Of a stretch of 64,000 nt of DNA, positions 49,812 to 58,775 are shown piece after piece. Each line of letters starts with the position of its first letter. Within the stretch, counting starts at the first letter, position 1. Origin of the DNA: Bacteroidota bacterium (GTDB taxonomy: Bacteria; Bacteroidota; Bacteroidia; Flavobacteriales; Weeksellaceae); NCBI GenBank assembly GCA_023460855.1, contig JAEWOS010000003.1, positions 62,001 to 126,000 of the forward strand, in the 5' to 3' direction. The position numbers and the translations under genes were made by a program. The notes under the pieces were generated by a model that saw only the letters and a program-made list of their open reading frames with translations, ran no database searches and was not told the DNA's origin.

Positions 49812-50705
49812 TTAATTCCCGGTAACAGAAAGGTAATCCCAAATTTTGCGGGAAATATCGGATATCATTCTGCAGTTCGTTTCGTAGGATTCTGTGGAAT
49901 CACTGATAAAAACTGAAACTGCATAGCGTTTTCCGTTGGGAAGTGTTATGATTCCGCTGTCGTTTTCCGCCACTGTCAGCCCGTTTTTGTCTTTTCCGGA
50001 AGAACCCGTTTTATTTGCAACAGAACCAGCCGGAAGCTGTTCTTTTAGTTTGTTACCGCCGGTTTCTGTGCGCTGCAGAATTCTGAAAAGATAATCCGTG
50101 CTCTGTTCCGAAACAATTTTTCCCTGATGAAAGTCTTTGTAGAGTTTGGTCAACGATTTTGTGGAAGTGTAATTCGGATAGAAAAATTCCGTTCCCTGAT
50201 GCATCTGCGCTTCATTGTATTTGATTTGAAAATCACGGACATTCCTTGAATCCATAAAATTTTGCACCGTTTCAGTTCCGCCGATCAGCCTCAGCAAAAC
50301 ATCGGTGGTATTATTGTCGCTTAAAGAAACGGAATACCAGATCAGTTCATCGAGCGTAAGTTCAATATTTCCAGCCGGAAATCTGTCGCGAAGCGGACTG
50401 TAGGTATTGAGAAGTAAATCCTCTTTTTTAATTAAGAATTTCTGCGAAAGTGAAAATTTGCCCTGATCAACCAGATTTAACGTTGCAAGCGCAACATGAA
50501 ACTTGAATACGCTGAGCATCGGTAGTTTTTTCGAAGCGTTTTCATTATGGAAAGTAAAAGGAAAACCGATACCGTTCACAGAAACCGCGACCGTGGCATT
50601 TTTTCCTTTTGTGATTTCAGAAATCTGTTTTTTCAATACAGATTTTTGCCCAAATCCTATGAAGAAAATCAGTAATAAAACAATTGAAAGACTTTTCCTT
50701 AACAT
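49812..50705 (-). CDS. Class A beta-lactamase, subclass A2
   Basis: A 297-residue serine beta-lactamase with an N-terminal signal peptide (cleaved near residue 19). S65VFK68 is the SxxK active site, S129DN131 the SDN loop, Glu165 in NEAQMHQ the omega-loop base and K232TG234 the KTG motif. The NEAQMH omega-loop and SVFKFHVAL place it in subclass A2 with CGA, CIA, CME, VEB, PER and CfxA. Many members hydrolyse penicillins and cephalosporins, some with extended spectrum. It is likely a chromosomal gene, with no mobile element near it. Confidence 0.93.
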   Translation of the reverse strand: MLRKSLSIVLLLIFFIGFGQKSVLKKQISEITKGKNATVAVSVNGIGFPFTFHNENASKKLPMLSVFKFHVALATLNLVDQGKFSLSQKFLIKKEDLLLNTYSPLRDRFPAGNIELTLDELIWYSVSLSDNNTTDVLLRLIGGTETVQNFMDSRNVRDFQIKYNEAQMHQGTEFFYPNYTSTKSLTKLYKDFHQGKIVSEQSTDYLFRILQRTETGGNKLKEQLPAGSVANKTGSSGKDKNGLTVAENDSGIITLPNGKRYAVSVFISDSTESYETNCRMISDISRKIWDYLSVTGN

Positions 50706-50758
50706 GCTGGACAGTTTTTCTCGCCGTAATTACCTGTCATTCTGCTACACATCTTCAT

Positions 50759-51724
50759 TTACTGACTGATTAATTTCATGATTTCCAAAGCCACTTTCAG
50801 CGCTTCCGTACCGTCTTCAAGCGAAACCTCGACATTTTTATCCTGCAGAATGGCATCTGCAAAAGAGTTTAATTCATCCAGAATGGCATTATTCGGCTGA
50901 ATATCAGGATATTCAAATAAAATTTGGTTTCTTTCGCCTTCAGCATTTTCAATAATCATATCAAAAGGTGTAGGAATTTCCGGCGCTTCTTTCATACGAA
51001 TCACTTCGGCTTTCTTTTCGAGAAAATCTACAGAAATATAGGCATCCTGCTGAAAAAACCTGGATTTCCTCATGGCCTTCATCGAGATTCGGGAAGTGGT
51101 GAGATTTGCCACGCAACCGTTTTCAAATTCAATTCTGGCATTGCAGATATCCGGCGTTTTTGAAACCACGCAAACTCCGGAAGCATGTATGATTTTGACT
51201 TTAGACTTTACAAGACTCAGCAGAATATCGAGGTCATGAATCATTAGATCGAGCACCACCGAAACATCGGTTCCGCGCGGATTGAATTCCGCAAGCCTGT
51301 GAATCTCGATGAACATCGGATTTTTGATGAAATCTTTGGTTGCGATAAACGCAGGATTGTATCTTTCGACGTGACCAACCTGTGCTTTTATACCGTATTC
51401 GCGGCATTTGTAGAGAATTTCTTCAGCCTGCTGCAAAGTCTGCGTCACGGGTTTTTCTATGAAAAAATGTTTGCGGTTTTCAATGGCTTTCAGCGCGTAC
51501 TCGTAATGATAAAGTGTCGGCGTAACGATATCGAGCATATCGATTTCCGCAAGTAAATCATCAAAATTCTCAAAATAGCAGTAACCGAATTCTGCTTGGA
51601 GTTTCCTGCCGTTTTCAGCATCCGGATCATAAAAACCGACAAGTTCATAACGGTCTGACTGATTCAAAAGTTTTAAATGGATTTTTCCCAGATGTCCGGC
51701 GCCGACAAGTCCCGCTTTAAGCAT
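50759..51724 (-). CDS. Gfo/Idh/MocA family oxidoreductase
   Basis: A 321-residue NAD(P)-dependent oxidoreductase from the ATG at 51724 (a frame start at 51790 adds 22 unlike residues). LKAGLVGAGHLGKIHLKLL is the Rossmann loop, HFFIEKPVTQTLQQAEEI contains the EKP motif, and DLMIHDLDI a conserved catalytic His region. Substrate, often a sugar or inositol derivative, unknown. Confidence 0.88.
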   Translation of the reverse strand: MLKAGLVGAGHLGKIHLKLLNQSDRYELVGFYDPDAENGRKLQAEFGYCYFENFDDLLAEIDMLDIVTPTLYHYEYALKAIENRKHFFIEKPVTQTLQQAEEILYKCREYGIKAQVGHVERYNPAFIATKDFIKNPMFIEIHRLAEFNPRGTDVSVVLDLMIHDLDILLSLVKSKVKIIHASGVCVVSKTPDICNARIEFENGCVANLTTSRISMKAMRKSRFFQQDAYISVDFLEKKAEVIRMKEAPEIPTPFDMIIENAEGERNQILFEYPDIQPNNAILDELNSFADAILQDKNVEVSLEDGTEALKVALEIMKLISQ

Positions 51725-51837
51725 AGATTTTTGATTTGGGTAAAGGTAATAATTAGCTGTCATATTACTTCTATCAGATTTCTTATGCACCCCGAAAAAA
51801 TGCGTTGTCTCTTTTCCTTATTCTGAGGTCTATTCCC

Positions 51838-51845
51838 TATTTTTG
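51838..51845 (+). promoter_or_regulatory. Promoter -7 box TATTTTTG for pcm
   Basis: Matches TAnnTTTG and ends 5 bp before the pcm ATG, suggesting a nearly leaderless mRNA. Confidence 0.5.
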
Positions 51846-51850
51846 TGACC

Positions 51851-52501
51851 ATGCAGGATACGTTTGTACATAAAGGAAAGCGCAGAATACTGGTTGATTA
51901 CCTCCGTGAAAAAACAGGGATTTCCGATGAACAGGTTCTCAAGGCGATGAACGAAGTTCCCCGTCATCTTTTTATCGAAAGCATTTTTGAAGATTTCGCA
52001 TACGAAGACCGTGCCTTTCCTATTGCTGCGCATCAGACAATTTCGCATCCTTCCACGGTTGCGGAACAAACCGAACTTCTGCAGGTAAAACCGGGAGAAA
52101 AAATTCTTGAAATCGGGACCGGCTGCGGTTATCAGACAGCCGTATTAATACAGATGAATGCCTTGGTTTACACCGTAGAAAGACAGAAGGACCTGTTCGA
52201 TTTTTCCAAACAGAAATTCCGCGAAATGCATCTGCGACCAAAATTCCAGAGTTTTGGAGACGGGTTTGCCGGGTTGCCGACTTTCGCACCATTCGACAAA
52301 ATTATCGTTACCTGCGGCGCGGAACATTTGCCTACAGAATTATTAAAACAGCTGAAAGTGGGCGGCAAGATGGTAATTCCTTTGGGCCAAACCGATGAAC
52401 AGATTCTGTTCCGGTTCACAAAAAATTCTCCCACAGAATTTGAAAAGGAGGAATTCGGCGCCTACAAGTTTGTGCCGATGCTCGGAAATACGGCGAAATA
52501 A
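51851..52501 (+). CDS. pcm: Protein-L-isoaspartate O-methyltransferase
   Basis: A 216-residue SAM methyltransferase that repairs isoaspartate in aged proteins. TISHPSTVAEQTELL, EIGTGCGYQTAVL (motif I) and DKIIVTCGAEHLP are characteristic. I use the ATG at 51851; a GTG two codons upstream overlaps the -7 box and is less likely. Stand-alone. Confidence 0.94.
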   Translation: MQDTFVHKGKRRILVDYLREKTGISDEQVLKAMNEVPRHLFIESIFEDFAYEDRAFPIAAHQTISHPSTVAEQTELLQVKPGEKILEIGTGCGYQTAVLIQMNALVYTVERQKDLFDFSKQKFREMHLRPKFQSFGDGFAGLPTFAPFDKIIVTCGAEHLPTELLKQLKVGGKMVIPLGQTDEQILFRFTKNSPTEFEKEEFGAYKFVPMLGNTAK

Positions 52502-52548
52502 TCCGTTGATTTTAATAAGCGCTTTTCAAGAATTCAGCAAAGCCTTAC

Positions 52549-52944
52549 TCACTTTGTCCTGAACCGTTCATCGACTGACAAACCGTTGAACTGAATAAAA
52601 TACAGCAGCATTGCCAGATAAGCGGAGTGCACCAGCTGTGACGTGATCGGCCCAAAATTTTCCACAGTTGTACATCCAAAAATCAGGATTGCCATCAAAG
52701 CGATTGATGCATAAATCGTTTCGCTTGTAAAAAGCCCGATGATCAGGAAGAAGCCGGTAATCACTTCAATAAAAGGTATCGCGTAACCAAATGCGAGCAT
52801 CAAAGGTTCCGGAAGAAAGGATTCTTCCATAGAGTTCACCATTCCTTCAGCAAATTCCTGAAGTTTTGGCAGACGAACGAGACCATGCCCGAACAGTGAC
52901 ATTGCAACAGGCATGCGCAGGAAAAAATATGCAGTTTTATTCAT
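52549..52944 (-). CDS. DoxX family membrane protein
   Basis: A 131-residue protein with four transmembrane segments. FFLRMPVAMSLFGHGLVRL and FGYAIPFIEVITGFFLIIGL are typical of DoxX/SURF4-like proteins. A frame start at 53079 would add 45 residues without similarity and is rejected. Function unknown. The 339-bp gap to 53284 upstream holds only a possible TATTTTTG box (53167-53174). Confidence 0.85.
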   Translation of the reverse strand: MNKTAYFFLRMPVAMSLFGHGLVRLPKLQEFAEGMVNSMEESFLPEPLMLAFGYAIPFIEVITGFFLIIGLFTSETIYASIALMAILIFGCTTVENFGPITSQLVHSAYLAMLLYFIQFNGLSVDERFRTK

Positions 52945-53283
52945 ATCATTTTTTTGAGTTTCTAAAATACGGAAAACTACAGTCATGCAATTGGTTTGAA
53001 TTATATTCCATGAGTAATCCTTAAACGGACAAATTTTGTAATTAAAATCTTCAACAAAACGGACAATTTTTTCAGGCACTTCTGAAAATGCAAAAGTTTT
53101 AAAGAGATAATATCCCTGGAGTGAACCCCCTTTCGATTATTTACATATTTTATAAAACATTAACATTATTTTTGATTATTTTAACGAATTAAACGATTAT
53201 TTAATCATTCTTGCACCTTTTCGGGGATATTTTATATAATCTTTGATAAAAGCATAATTAGGAATATTTGTTCTGACTGAGAC

Positions 53284-53718
53284 ATGAAAAACTTAAATCC
53301 TGATCACTCAGATTTTCATCATGACGACGATTCTTCAGCCGGTTTCACCAATCGCGAAGAACAGAAAATTGAACTTCTTCAGGAGGAACTCCAAATTTCA
53401 AAAAGAACTGAAACTGAGAAACTGTATTTCAGTAAAGAAGTTATTACGGAAGATGTGCGAATTCCGGTTGAGTTACTGCGCGAGGATATCACAATAGAAC
53501 ACGTACCGAAAAATATCGAAATTGATTCTATTCCAAAAATTCAGATTTCCGATGATCTTACCATCATTCCGGTTTTCGAGGAAGTGGCAGTTGTAGTAAA
53601 AAAACTGATGTTGGTGGAGGAAATTCATATTAAGAAAAACAAATCAAGCGAAGTACAGGTGATTCAGGACAGCGTGCGAAAAGAAATATTCAAATCAGAC
53701 AACAACCAAATCATATAA
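53284..53718 (+). CDS. DUF2382 (YsnF/AvaK) domain protein
   Basis: A 144-residue protein. The segment from about 28 to 90 (IELLQEELQISKRTETEKLYFSKEVITEDVRIPVELLREDI) matches half of the DUF2382 repeat, and a second similar unit follows to 140. Such proteins are linked to general and desiccation stress. It lies 24 bp before a larger DUF2382 gene. Confidence 0.8.
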   Translation: MKNLNPDHSDFHHDDDSSAGFTNREEQKIELLQEELQISKRTETEKLYFSKEVITEDVRIPVELLREDITIEHVPKNIEIDSIPKIQISDDLTIIPVFEEVAVVVKKLMLVEEIHIKKNKSSEVQVIQDSVRKEIFKSDNNQII

Positions 53719-53742
53719 ATATTAACATTAAAAAATCAAGTT

Positions 53743-54603
53743 ATGAGTTACACAGTAGTGGGATTATTCCCGAACAATGAAATGGCAAATACCGCATCCA
53801 ATAAACTAGACAATGCAGGATTCGAAAAAGAAGATTACAGAGTGTCATCTTACAGATCCGAAGGAGAATACGACAAAGACGATTATCACTATGAAGAAGA
53901 TGAACATACCACTTCTTTCTGGGACCGTTTATTCGGTGACGATGATTATGAGAAAAAAGCTTACAGCTATGCCGGAACAAGAAGCAACGTTGTAACTGTT
54001 TATACCGACGATCAGGACCGTGCAGAAAAAGCGAGAGAAATTATGGATGAAGCCGGTGCAACAAGTGTTGACGATCACCTTTCCGACGATTTTTACAACG
54101 CAAATCCGCAATATCAGGAGCGCAGAGGTTCCATTTCCGGAGGAGCAGCATTTGCGGGAACGTCCACATATGACAGAACAGATGAAACTGTAAGACAGGA
54201 TCTGGACACCGATATCAATGCCAACGAAAAAATTGATATTGTAAAAGAAGATATCAACATCGGCAAAAGAGAGGTTGAAGACGGAGGAATCCGAATCAGA
54301 AGCCGCGTAATTGAAAGACCGGTTGAAGAAAACCTCAGATTAAGAGAAGAGCGTGTTTACATCAAAAGAAATCCGGTTGACAGAGCTGTAACCGATGCTG
54401 ATCATGCTTTCGAAAATACAACTGTAGAAATGTCTCAAAGCCGCGAAGTTCCGGTTGTGGATAAGACAGCGAGAGTTGTAGAAGAAATCACTTTAGGAAA
54501 AGATGTAGAGGAACATGACGAAAGAATTTCCGACACCGTTCGTGAAACCGAAGTTGACATTGATGACAACCGCGGAAGAAAGTCAGACGGAGACAGAGTA
54601 TAA
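53743..54603 (+). CDS. General stress protein with DUF2382 (YsnF/AvaK) domain
   Basis: A 286-residue acidic protein. An N-terminal GSP17M-like part (SYTVVGLFPNNEMANTASNKLDNAGF) spans about 1-110, followed by a Gly-rich linker. A C-terminal DUF2382 domain (about 160-270) contains IDIVKEDINIGKREVEDGGIRIRSRV and VEENLRLREERVYIKRNPV. Likely a cytoplasmic stress-protective protein; mechanism unknown. Operon with the previous gene and followed by a strong terminator. Confidence 0.88.
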   Translation: MSYTVVGLFPNNEMANTASNKLDNAGFEKEDYRVSSYRSEGEYDKDDYHYEEDEHTTSFWDRLFGDDDYEKKAYSYAGTRSNVVTVYTDDQDRAEKAREIMDEAGATSVDDHLSDDFYNANPQYQERRGSISGGAAFAGTSTYDRTDETVRQDLDTDINANEKIDIVKEDINIGKREVEDGGIRIRSRVIERPVEENLRLREERVYIKRNPVDRAVTDADHAFENTTVEMSQSREVPVVDKTARVVEEITLGKDVEEHDERISDTVRETEVDIDDNRGRKSDGDRV

Positions 54604-54630
54604 TTCCCCAACAATAAAACTTAATAACCG

Positions 54631-54665
54631 AAATCACTTCAGAAAATTCTGAAGTGATTTTTTTT
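54631..54665 (+). terminator. Strong terminator after DUF2382 operon
   Basis: AAATCACTTCAGA and TCTGAAGTGATTT form a 13-bp perfect stem with a short AAAT loop, followed by T8. It also faces the convergent esterase gene. Confidence 0.92.
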
Positions 54666-54679
54666 AGAAAATCAGAAAT

Positions 54680-55417
54680 TTAAAGACCGAAACGGTGCTC
54701 CAGAACGATTGGCAGCATTGCCCTCCATGTTGGCCAGTCGTGCGTCCATTGTCCGTCCCAAATATCCAGATCATGAGAAATTCCTTTTGAAGACAGGAGT
54801 CCGCTCAAATCCCGGCTTGCATTGGGATCTTCGTAACTTCCTGATCCGGTTAAAATATGGATATGTTCGCTACTGCGAATCTGGTTCAGGATATTTTCAT
54901 CATTCAGATTCGGCAGATAATGACACGGTGAATTAAAATATACCTGTTCATCATAAAATCCCGAAGAATAGGATGAAAGATTATACACACCACTCATGGC
55001 AATTACTCCGTTGATTAAATCAGGACGCTTCAGAAATAAATTCATGCTGTGAAGTGCTCCCAAAGATGCACCGCACGTGATGACAGGAGTTTCCTTCGAA
55101 GTGCTGTTTTTAATGAAAGGAATTACTTCATTGAAAATATACTGGTTGAACTGATTGTGGCGGATTCCCTTGTGCTCTCCCTGCATCTGTTTATTCATCC
55201 AGCTTTCACTGTTGATACTGTTCACGGAAAAAACGCGCAGTTTTCCTGCTTCGATATAGGGTTTGAGCACATCGAGCAGTAAAAAGCGTTCATATTCCAG
55301 GTAATCTGCAGCAGCTGTCGGAACCAGTAAAAGTGCAAAACCATAATGCCCGTAACTCACAATCGGCATTTCTTTCTGTAGCGATGGACTGAACCATCCG
55401 GATATTTCTCTTTTCAA
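54680..55417 (-). CDS. Esterase family protein (alpha/beta hydrolase)
   Basis: A 245-residue esterase-D-like hydrolase. CGASLGALHSMNLFL carries the nucleophile Ser, and a downstream Asp and HDWPTWR His complete the triad. GFALLLVPTAAADYLEYERFLLLDVLKPYIEAGKLRVFSV fits the family N-terminus. No signal peptide. Substrate unknown. Confidence 0.82.
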   Translation of the reverse strand: MKREISGWFSPSLQKEMPIVSYGHYGFALLLVPTAAADYLEYERFLLLDVLKPYIEAGKLRVFSVNSINSESWMNKQMQGEHKGIRHNQFNQYIFNEVIPFIKNSTSKETPVITCGASLGALHSMNLFLKRPDLINGVIAMSGVYNLSSYSSGFYDEQVYFNSPCHYLPNLNDENILNQIRSSEHIHILTGSGSYEDPNASRDLSGLLSSKGISHDLDIWDGQWTHDWPTWRAMLPIVLEHRFGL

Positions 55418-55627
55418 AGCGTATTTTTTTAATGTTCAGGTGAAATTAGTTTTTTTTTCAAAATAAATATCAAAAAGCAAATGCAATTATTGAAGAAGGG
55501 TGCGTTTTTATCTATGCTTCAGCAGTTGATCACCAAAAATTTTCATAGTCTCGATTAATTTTTCCAAAATTTCCTTTGGCTGATCGTGCGGCAGAATTGT
55601 TGATGATTAAACGGCAAAAGAATTACA

Positions 55628-55915
55628 ATGAACGACGGCGAAACAAAAAAGACCCAGGATGAAAACATCGAAAGAATGGATTATCCGAAAAGTGAAGACA
55701 TCTACAATCAGGTTCCTCATATTTCAATAGATTCCGAAGAAGCTCCGGAATATCTGCATGAAACTACCGAAGAAATGGATAACAATCTGGATGTTCCCGG
55801 TTCCGAACTGGATAATGGTCAACAACGAATTGGTTCGGAAGATGAGGAGAATAATTACTGGAGTCTTGGAGGCGATAATCACGAAGACCTCGAATTACCG
55901 GAAGACATCAATTAA
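55628..55915 (+). CDS. Small acidic hypothetical protein
   Basis: A 95-residue, strongly acidic, probably disordered protein, from NDGETKKTQDENIERMDYP to LELPEDIN. No known family recognised. It lies 27 bp before another small hydrophilic gene; both follow the stress genes and may share their regulation, which is inference. Confidence 0.65.
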   Translation: MNDGETKKTQDENIERMDYPKSEDIYNQVPHISIDSEEAPEYLHETTEEMDNNLDVPGSELDNGQQRIGSEDEENNYWSLGGDNHEDLELPEDIN

Positions 55916-55942
55916 TTAATAAATCAATCAAAATAAAATATT

Positions 55943-56206
55943 ATGGACAGTAATAATTTCAAGAAATCACAGAATTTCGACAATATCGAAAAGAATAAAG
56001 CACACAATCCCAATCTGGATTCTAACCCAAATAAAATGGCGCAGGATTACGTAACCGAAATGCGTTCGAAGCAGGAAGAAGCAACGCGCGACGGTTTTAT
56101 GGTAAGGGCAAAAGAAAATTGTCCACCTGAACAATGGCAGGACCAGGAAAAAGATTTTGAAAGTGCCTGGGAAAAAAACAAAAATCATTCGTCGGAAAAC
56201 GAATAA
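55943..56206 (+). CDS. Small hydrophilic hypothetical protein
   Basis: An 87-residue protein rich in Asn, Lys and Glu. KMAQDYVTEMRSKQEEATRDGFMVRAKENCPPEQW is the only ordered-looking part. No transmembrane helix. Followed by a perfect terminator. Function unknown. Confidence 0.65.
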   Translation: MDSNNFKKSQNFDNIEKNKAHNPNLDSNPNKMAQDYVTEMRSKQEEATRDGFMVRAKENCPPEQWQDQEKDFESAWEKNKNHSSENE

Positions 56207-56223
56207 TCTTCAAAACATCTTAA

Positions 56224-56256
56224 AAAAAACCGCTCCGGAATCCGGAGCGGTTTTTT
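56224..56256 (+). terminator. Strong bidirectional terminator
   Basis: ACCGCTCCGG and CCGGAGCGGT form a GC-rich stem with an AAT loop, A-run before and T6 after. It ends both the small-protein operon and the converging cytochrome gene. Confidence 0.9.
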
Positions 56257-56838
56257 CTATCGTGCAAATGCAACCGGCGGAGGCGGTGTATTATCCACAG
56301 GTTTTACTGATTGTAGATACAGATAAATAGCACGTACATCGTCATCTTTCATTTCCGCATAATTAAACCATGGCATTGGCGGAAGCAGCATTCTGCCGTT
56401 ATCCATTCCTTTGGCCTTTCCCTGTGTAAGCGCTTTCTTAAACTGCTCGAAAGTCCAGTTTCCGATACCGCTTTCATGTGGCGTCAGGTTTGCCGCAAAA
56501 GAAATTCCCCACGGTCCTGCAGCTGCGGTCATGTCTTCATTCATCTGCGCAAATCCCTGCATTGCTTTCTCCTCGTTAAACTGTGCTACAGGTCTGTTTG
56601 CCTGATATCCGGAAAGCAGTTGCTCCATAACCAGTTCGGGACCTCGTGCGCCCATTTTTTTTGGCGTGTGACAATCGTTACAGCCGGTAATGGTTACAAG
56701 ATATTTTCCGTACTCAACCATTTCGGCGCTGTCTCTTACGGCCATTGGTTTTTTTTCGTCGTCCACTGCAACATTTTTCGTGCAGGAAGTAAGTACTAAT
56801 ACTGTTGCGGCAAAAAGTGGTAATAAGCGATTTTTCAT
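56257..56838 (-). CDS. Cytochrome c family lipoprotein
   Basis: A 193-residue protein from the ATG at 56838 with a lipobox (VLVLTSC). One heme site CNDCH with preceding YLVTITG and a Met ligand candidate in LLPPMPWFNYAEM. Likely an outer-face electron carrier. A frame start at 56910 adds 24 residues ahead of the signal and is rejected. Confidence 0.85.
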   Translation of the reverse strand: MKNRLLPLFAATVLVLTSCTKNVAVDDEKKPMAVRDSAEMVEYGKYLVTITGCNDCHTPKKMGARGPELVMEQLLSGYQANRPVAQFNEEKAMQGFAQMNEDMTAAAGPWGISFAANLTPHESGIGNWTFEQFKKALTQGKAKGMDNGRMLLPPMPWFNYAEMKDDDVRAIYLYLQSVKPVDNTPPPPVAFAR

Positions 56839-57058
56839 GGCATTTATTTTAATGCTAAATTCCGTAAAATAGAGAAAAAGAAACATACCCATTTTCAGGT
56901 ATTTTTGCATTTATTATTACCGTCAGTTTTCTGAAGAATGCAGTATTCATCATTGATTCAGTATTATTTTAAGAATGCCCTTTCGTGTTTGTTTTGTAGC
57001 ATCGTAAATCATAATCAATTATTTTCTAATTTTACAAGACACTAAAAACAAACTACTT

Positions 57059-58048
57059 ATGAAAATGAAAATTACACAAACGCTGACGGCATTTTTATTA
57101 TTCTATGTCGCAGTTCTTTCTGCACAAACAGGAAAAGCTCTGGACTTTGATGGAAGCAATGACAGGGTTTCTGCATCTGTACCCACCGCGTTAAATGATC
57201 CGCAAACCCAGGATTTTACAATTGAGATGTGGGTGAAACCAAGAAATTTCACCACTCAACGTCTTATTTTCGCTCAGAATTCAACCACTAATCTCGTGAG
57301 CATCATGCTAAACAATCAGGGAAAAGTATACTTCTATGTAGTTCGGCCAGGTGCTAATTCCGGAGTTGCCAGTTCCGTTCAACTTGTTGGCAATACGTGG
57401 TCTCATGTTGCCGTGACATGGAATGCAGCTTCCAGCACTTCAAAAATTTATATTAACGGTGTGGAAGCGCTGACAACTGCAGGCGGCTCATCCAGTACAG
57501 GCACAAGCGGAACCATGACAATAGGCAGCAGAACAGATGGTGTGCAGGCTTTTAACGGCGTAATAGATGAACTGAGAATCTGGAACACGGTGAGAACTGC
57601 GACACAGATTTCGTCTTTGCAAAATTCGGAACTTAGCTTACCTCAAACAAACCTGCAAACTTATTACCGGTTTAATCAGGGAATCGCAAATGGCAGTAAT
57701 CCGACAGTAACAACACTTACAGACGAACTGACAACAAATAACGGCACCCTTTTGAATTTTGATTTAAACGGAACCACATCCAACTGGATTGGAGATTCGG
57801 TAATGGCAACAGAAGAATTTGCTGATAACAGTTCACCGTTCAGCATCGCGCCAAATCCGGCACAGGATGAGATTACGGTTAGCGGTTTGAAATCCGATTT
57901 ACGTTATCAGATCTTTGATGCTGCCGGAAGAACCGTTCTTCGCGGCGAGCTTAGAAAAGCAGATCAGAAAATCAATGTAAGTTCGCTGAGGAAAGGATTA
58001 TTTTTCATACAGATCGGTAACGATAAACAAAAACTTCTCAAGGATTAA
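57059..58048 (+). CDS. LamG-domain secreted protein with T9SS sorting signal
   Basis: A 329-residue exported protein. Signal peptide (1-23, ending LSAQ), LamG-like concanavalin A jelly-roll at about 25-195 (FTIEMWVKPRNFTTQRLIFAQ, WSHVAVTWNAA, VIDELRIWN), and a C-terminal type A sorting domain (SIAPNPAQDEITVSGL to LLKD) for type IX secretion. It may bind glycans at the cell surface; ligand unknown. Confidence 0.88.
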   Translation: MKMKITQTLTAFLLFYVAVLSAQTGKALDFDGSNDRVSASVPTALNDPQTQDFTIEMWVKPRNFTTQRLIFAQNSTTNLVSIMLNNQGKVYFYVVRPGANSGVASSVQLVGNTWSHVAVTWNAASSTSKIYINGVEALTTAGGSSSTGTSGTMTIGSRTDGVQAFNGVIDELRIWNTVRTATQISSLQNSELSLPQTNLQTYYRFNQGIANGSNPTVTTLTDELTTNNGTLLNFDLNGTTSNWIGDSVMATEEFADNSSPFSIAPNPAQDEITVSGLKSDLRYQIFDAAGRTVLRGELRKADQKINVSSLRKGLFFIQIGNDKQKLLKD

Positions 58049-58068
58049 CTTAAATATTACAAAAAAGC

Positions 58069-58098
58069 GGAGAGTCAACTATTTGGCTCTCTTTTTTT
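58069..58098 (+). terminator. Terminator after LamG gene
   Basis: GAGAGTCA and TGGCTCTC form an 8-bp stem (one G-U) with a 6-nt loop, followed by T7. Confidence 0.75.
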
Positions 58099-58182
58099 CA
58101 AATTCCCCTCAATCCTTGCATCAAAAAACAGGTTGGAACTGATACCGGAATTCACTATTTTTAAGAAAACGAAAAATCCCTA

Positions 58183-58629
58183 ATGCAAAGAACCGTTTTC
58201 AGAACGAAAAAACCTGACCGCACATTTATGCTGATGTATATTGGCTTTATGTTGTTTCTTATAGCAATAACTTTCATTTCCTATGCAGAATCCAACGATA
58301 TTTGGGTGCTGATTACCTTCGCACTGGTTTCAGCCGCAATAAGTGCATTTAGTTTTACCTCGGTTTACTTTTTACGGATAATAATTGACGAACATCATCT
58401 TCTTGTCCACAATGTTTTTGTGTGGTTTAAAGGCGACATTCATCATATTACGAAAATCCGCAAAGGAGAAACGATGTGGAGCGGATTTCACAAGTATGGT
58501 GCGGCAACGAAAGGACTGATTATTTTCACGAGATTTAAAGATGATCTGTATATCACACCTGAGAATGAAGAGGAATTTGTAAAGAAAATCATGGAGATCA
58601 ATCCTGAAATCGTTTTCGAAAAAGTTTAA
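58183..58629 (+). CDS. Bacterial PH-domain membrane protein
   Basis: A 148-residue protein with two transmembrane helices at about 12-35 and 40-63, followed by a YdbT/PH-like domain (IIDEHHLLVHNVFVWFKGDIHHITKIRKGETMWSGFHKYGAATKGL). Function unknown. Stand-alone. Confidence 0.75.
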   Translation: MQRTVFRTKKPDRTFMLMYIGFMLFLIAITFISYAESNDIWVLITFALVSAAISAFSFTSVYFLRIIIDEHHLLVHNVFVWFKGDIHHITKIRKGETMWSGFHKYGAATKGLIIFTRFKDDLYITPENEEEFVKKIMEINPEIVFEKV

Positions 58630-58707
58630 AGTTCCGTTTTCAGACGATAGCTTCATCATCACTCATCATAAATTACTTAGTTGAGATGAAGTGAAAAAAT
58701 AAACCTG

Positions 58708-58730
58708 AGTTGTCCATTTACAGGACAACT
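58708..58730. promoter_or_regulatory. Perfect inverted repeat upstream of hutU, candidate operator
   Basis: AGTTGTCC, a 7-nt centre ATTTACA, and GGACAACT form a perfect 8-bp inverted repeat. It ends 9 bp before the TATTTTTG -7 box, so it would overlap the -33 region. Position fits an operator for a repressor of histidine use (HutC-like or TetR-like), which is inference. Confidence 0.6.
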
Positions 58731-58739
58731 GAAATTCAC

Positions 58740-58747
58740 TATTTTTG
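58740..58747 (+). promoter_or_regulatory. Promoter -7 box TATTTTTG for hutU
   Basis: Matches TAnnTTTG, 28 bp before the ATG at 58776. A TTG at 58710-58712 lies 27 bp upstream, inside the inverted repeat. Confidence 0.5.
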
Positions 58748-58775
58748 TGGAAATACTCAGTTTATCTCATTTTCA

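Noticed and set aside
55418..55627. Possible helical peptide tail on the minus strand (LPHDQPKEILEKLIET...) in the gap before 55628
   Set aside because: It looks coding at its C-terminal end but has no ATG and is cut by a stop just upstream; could be a gene remnant, but evidence is too thin to list.
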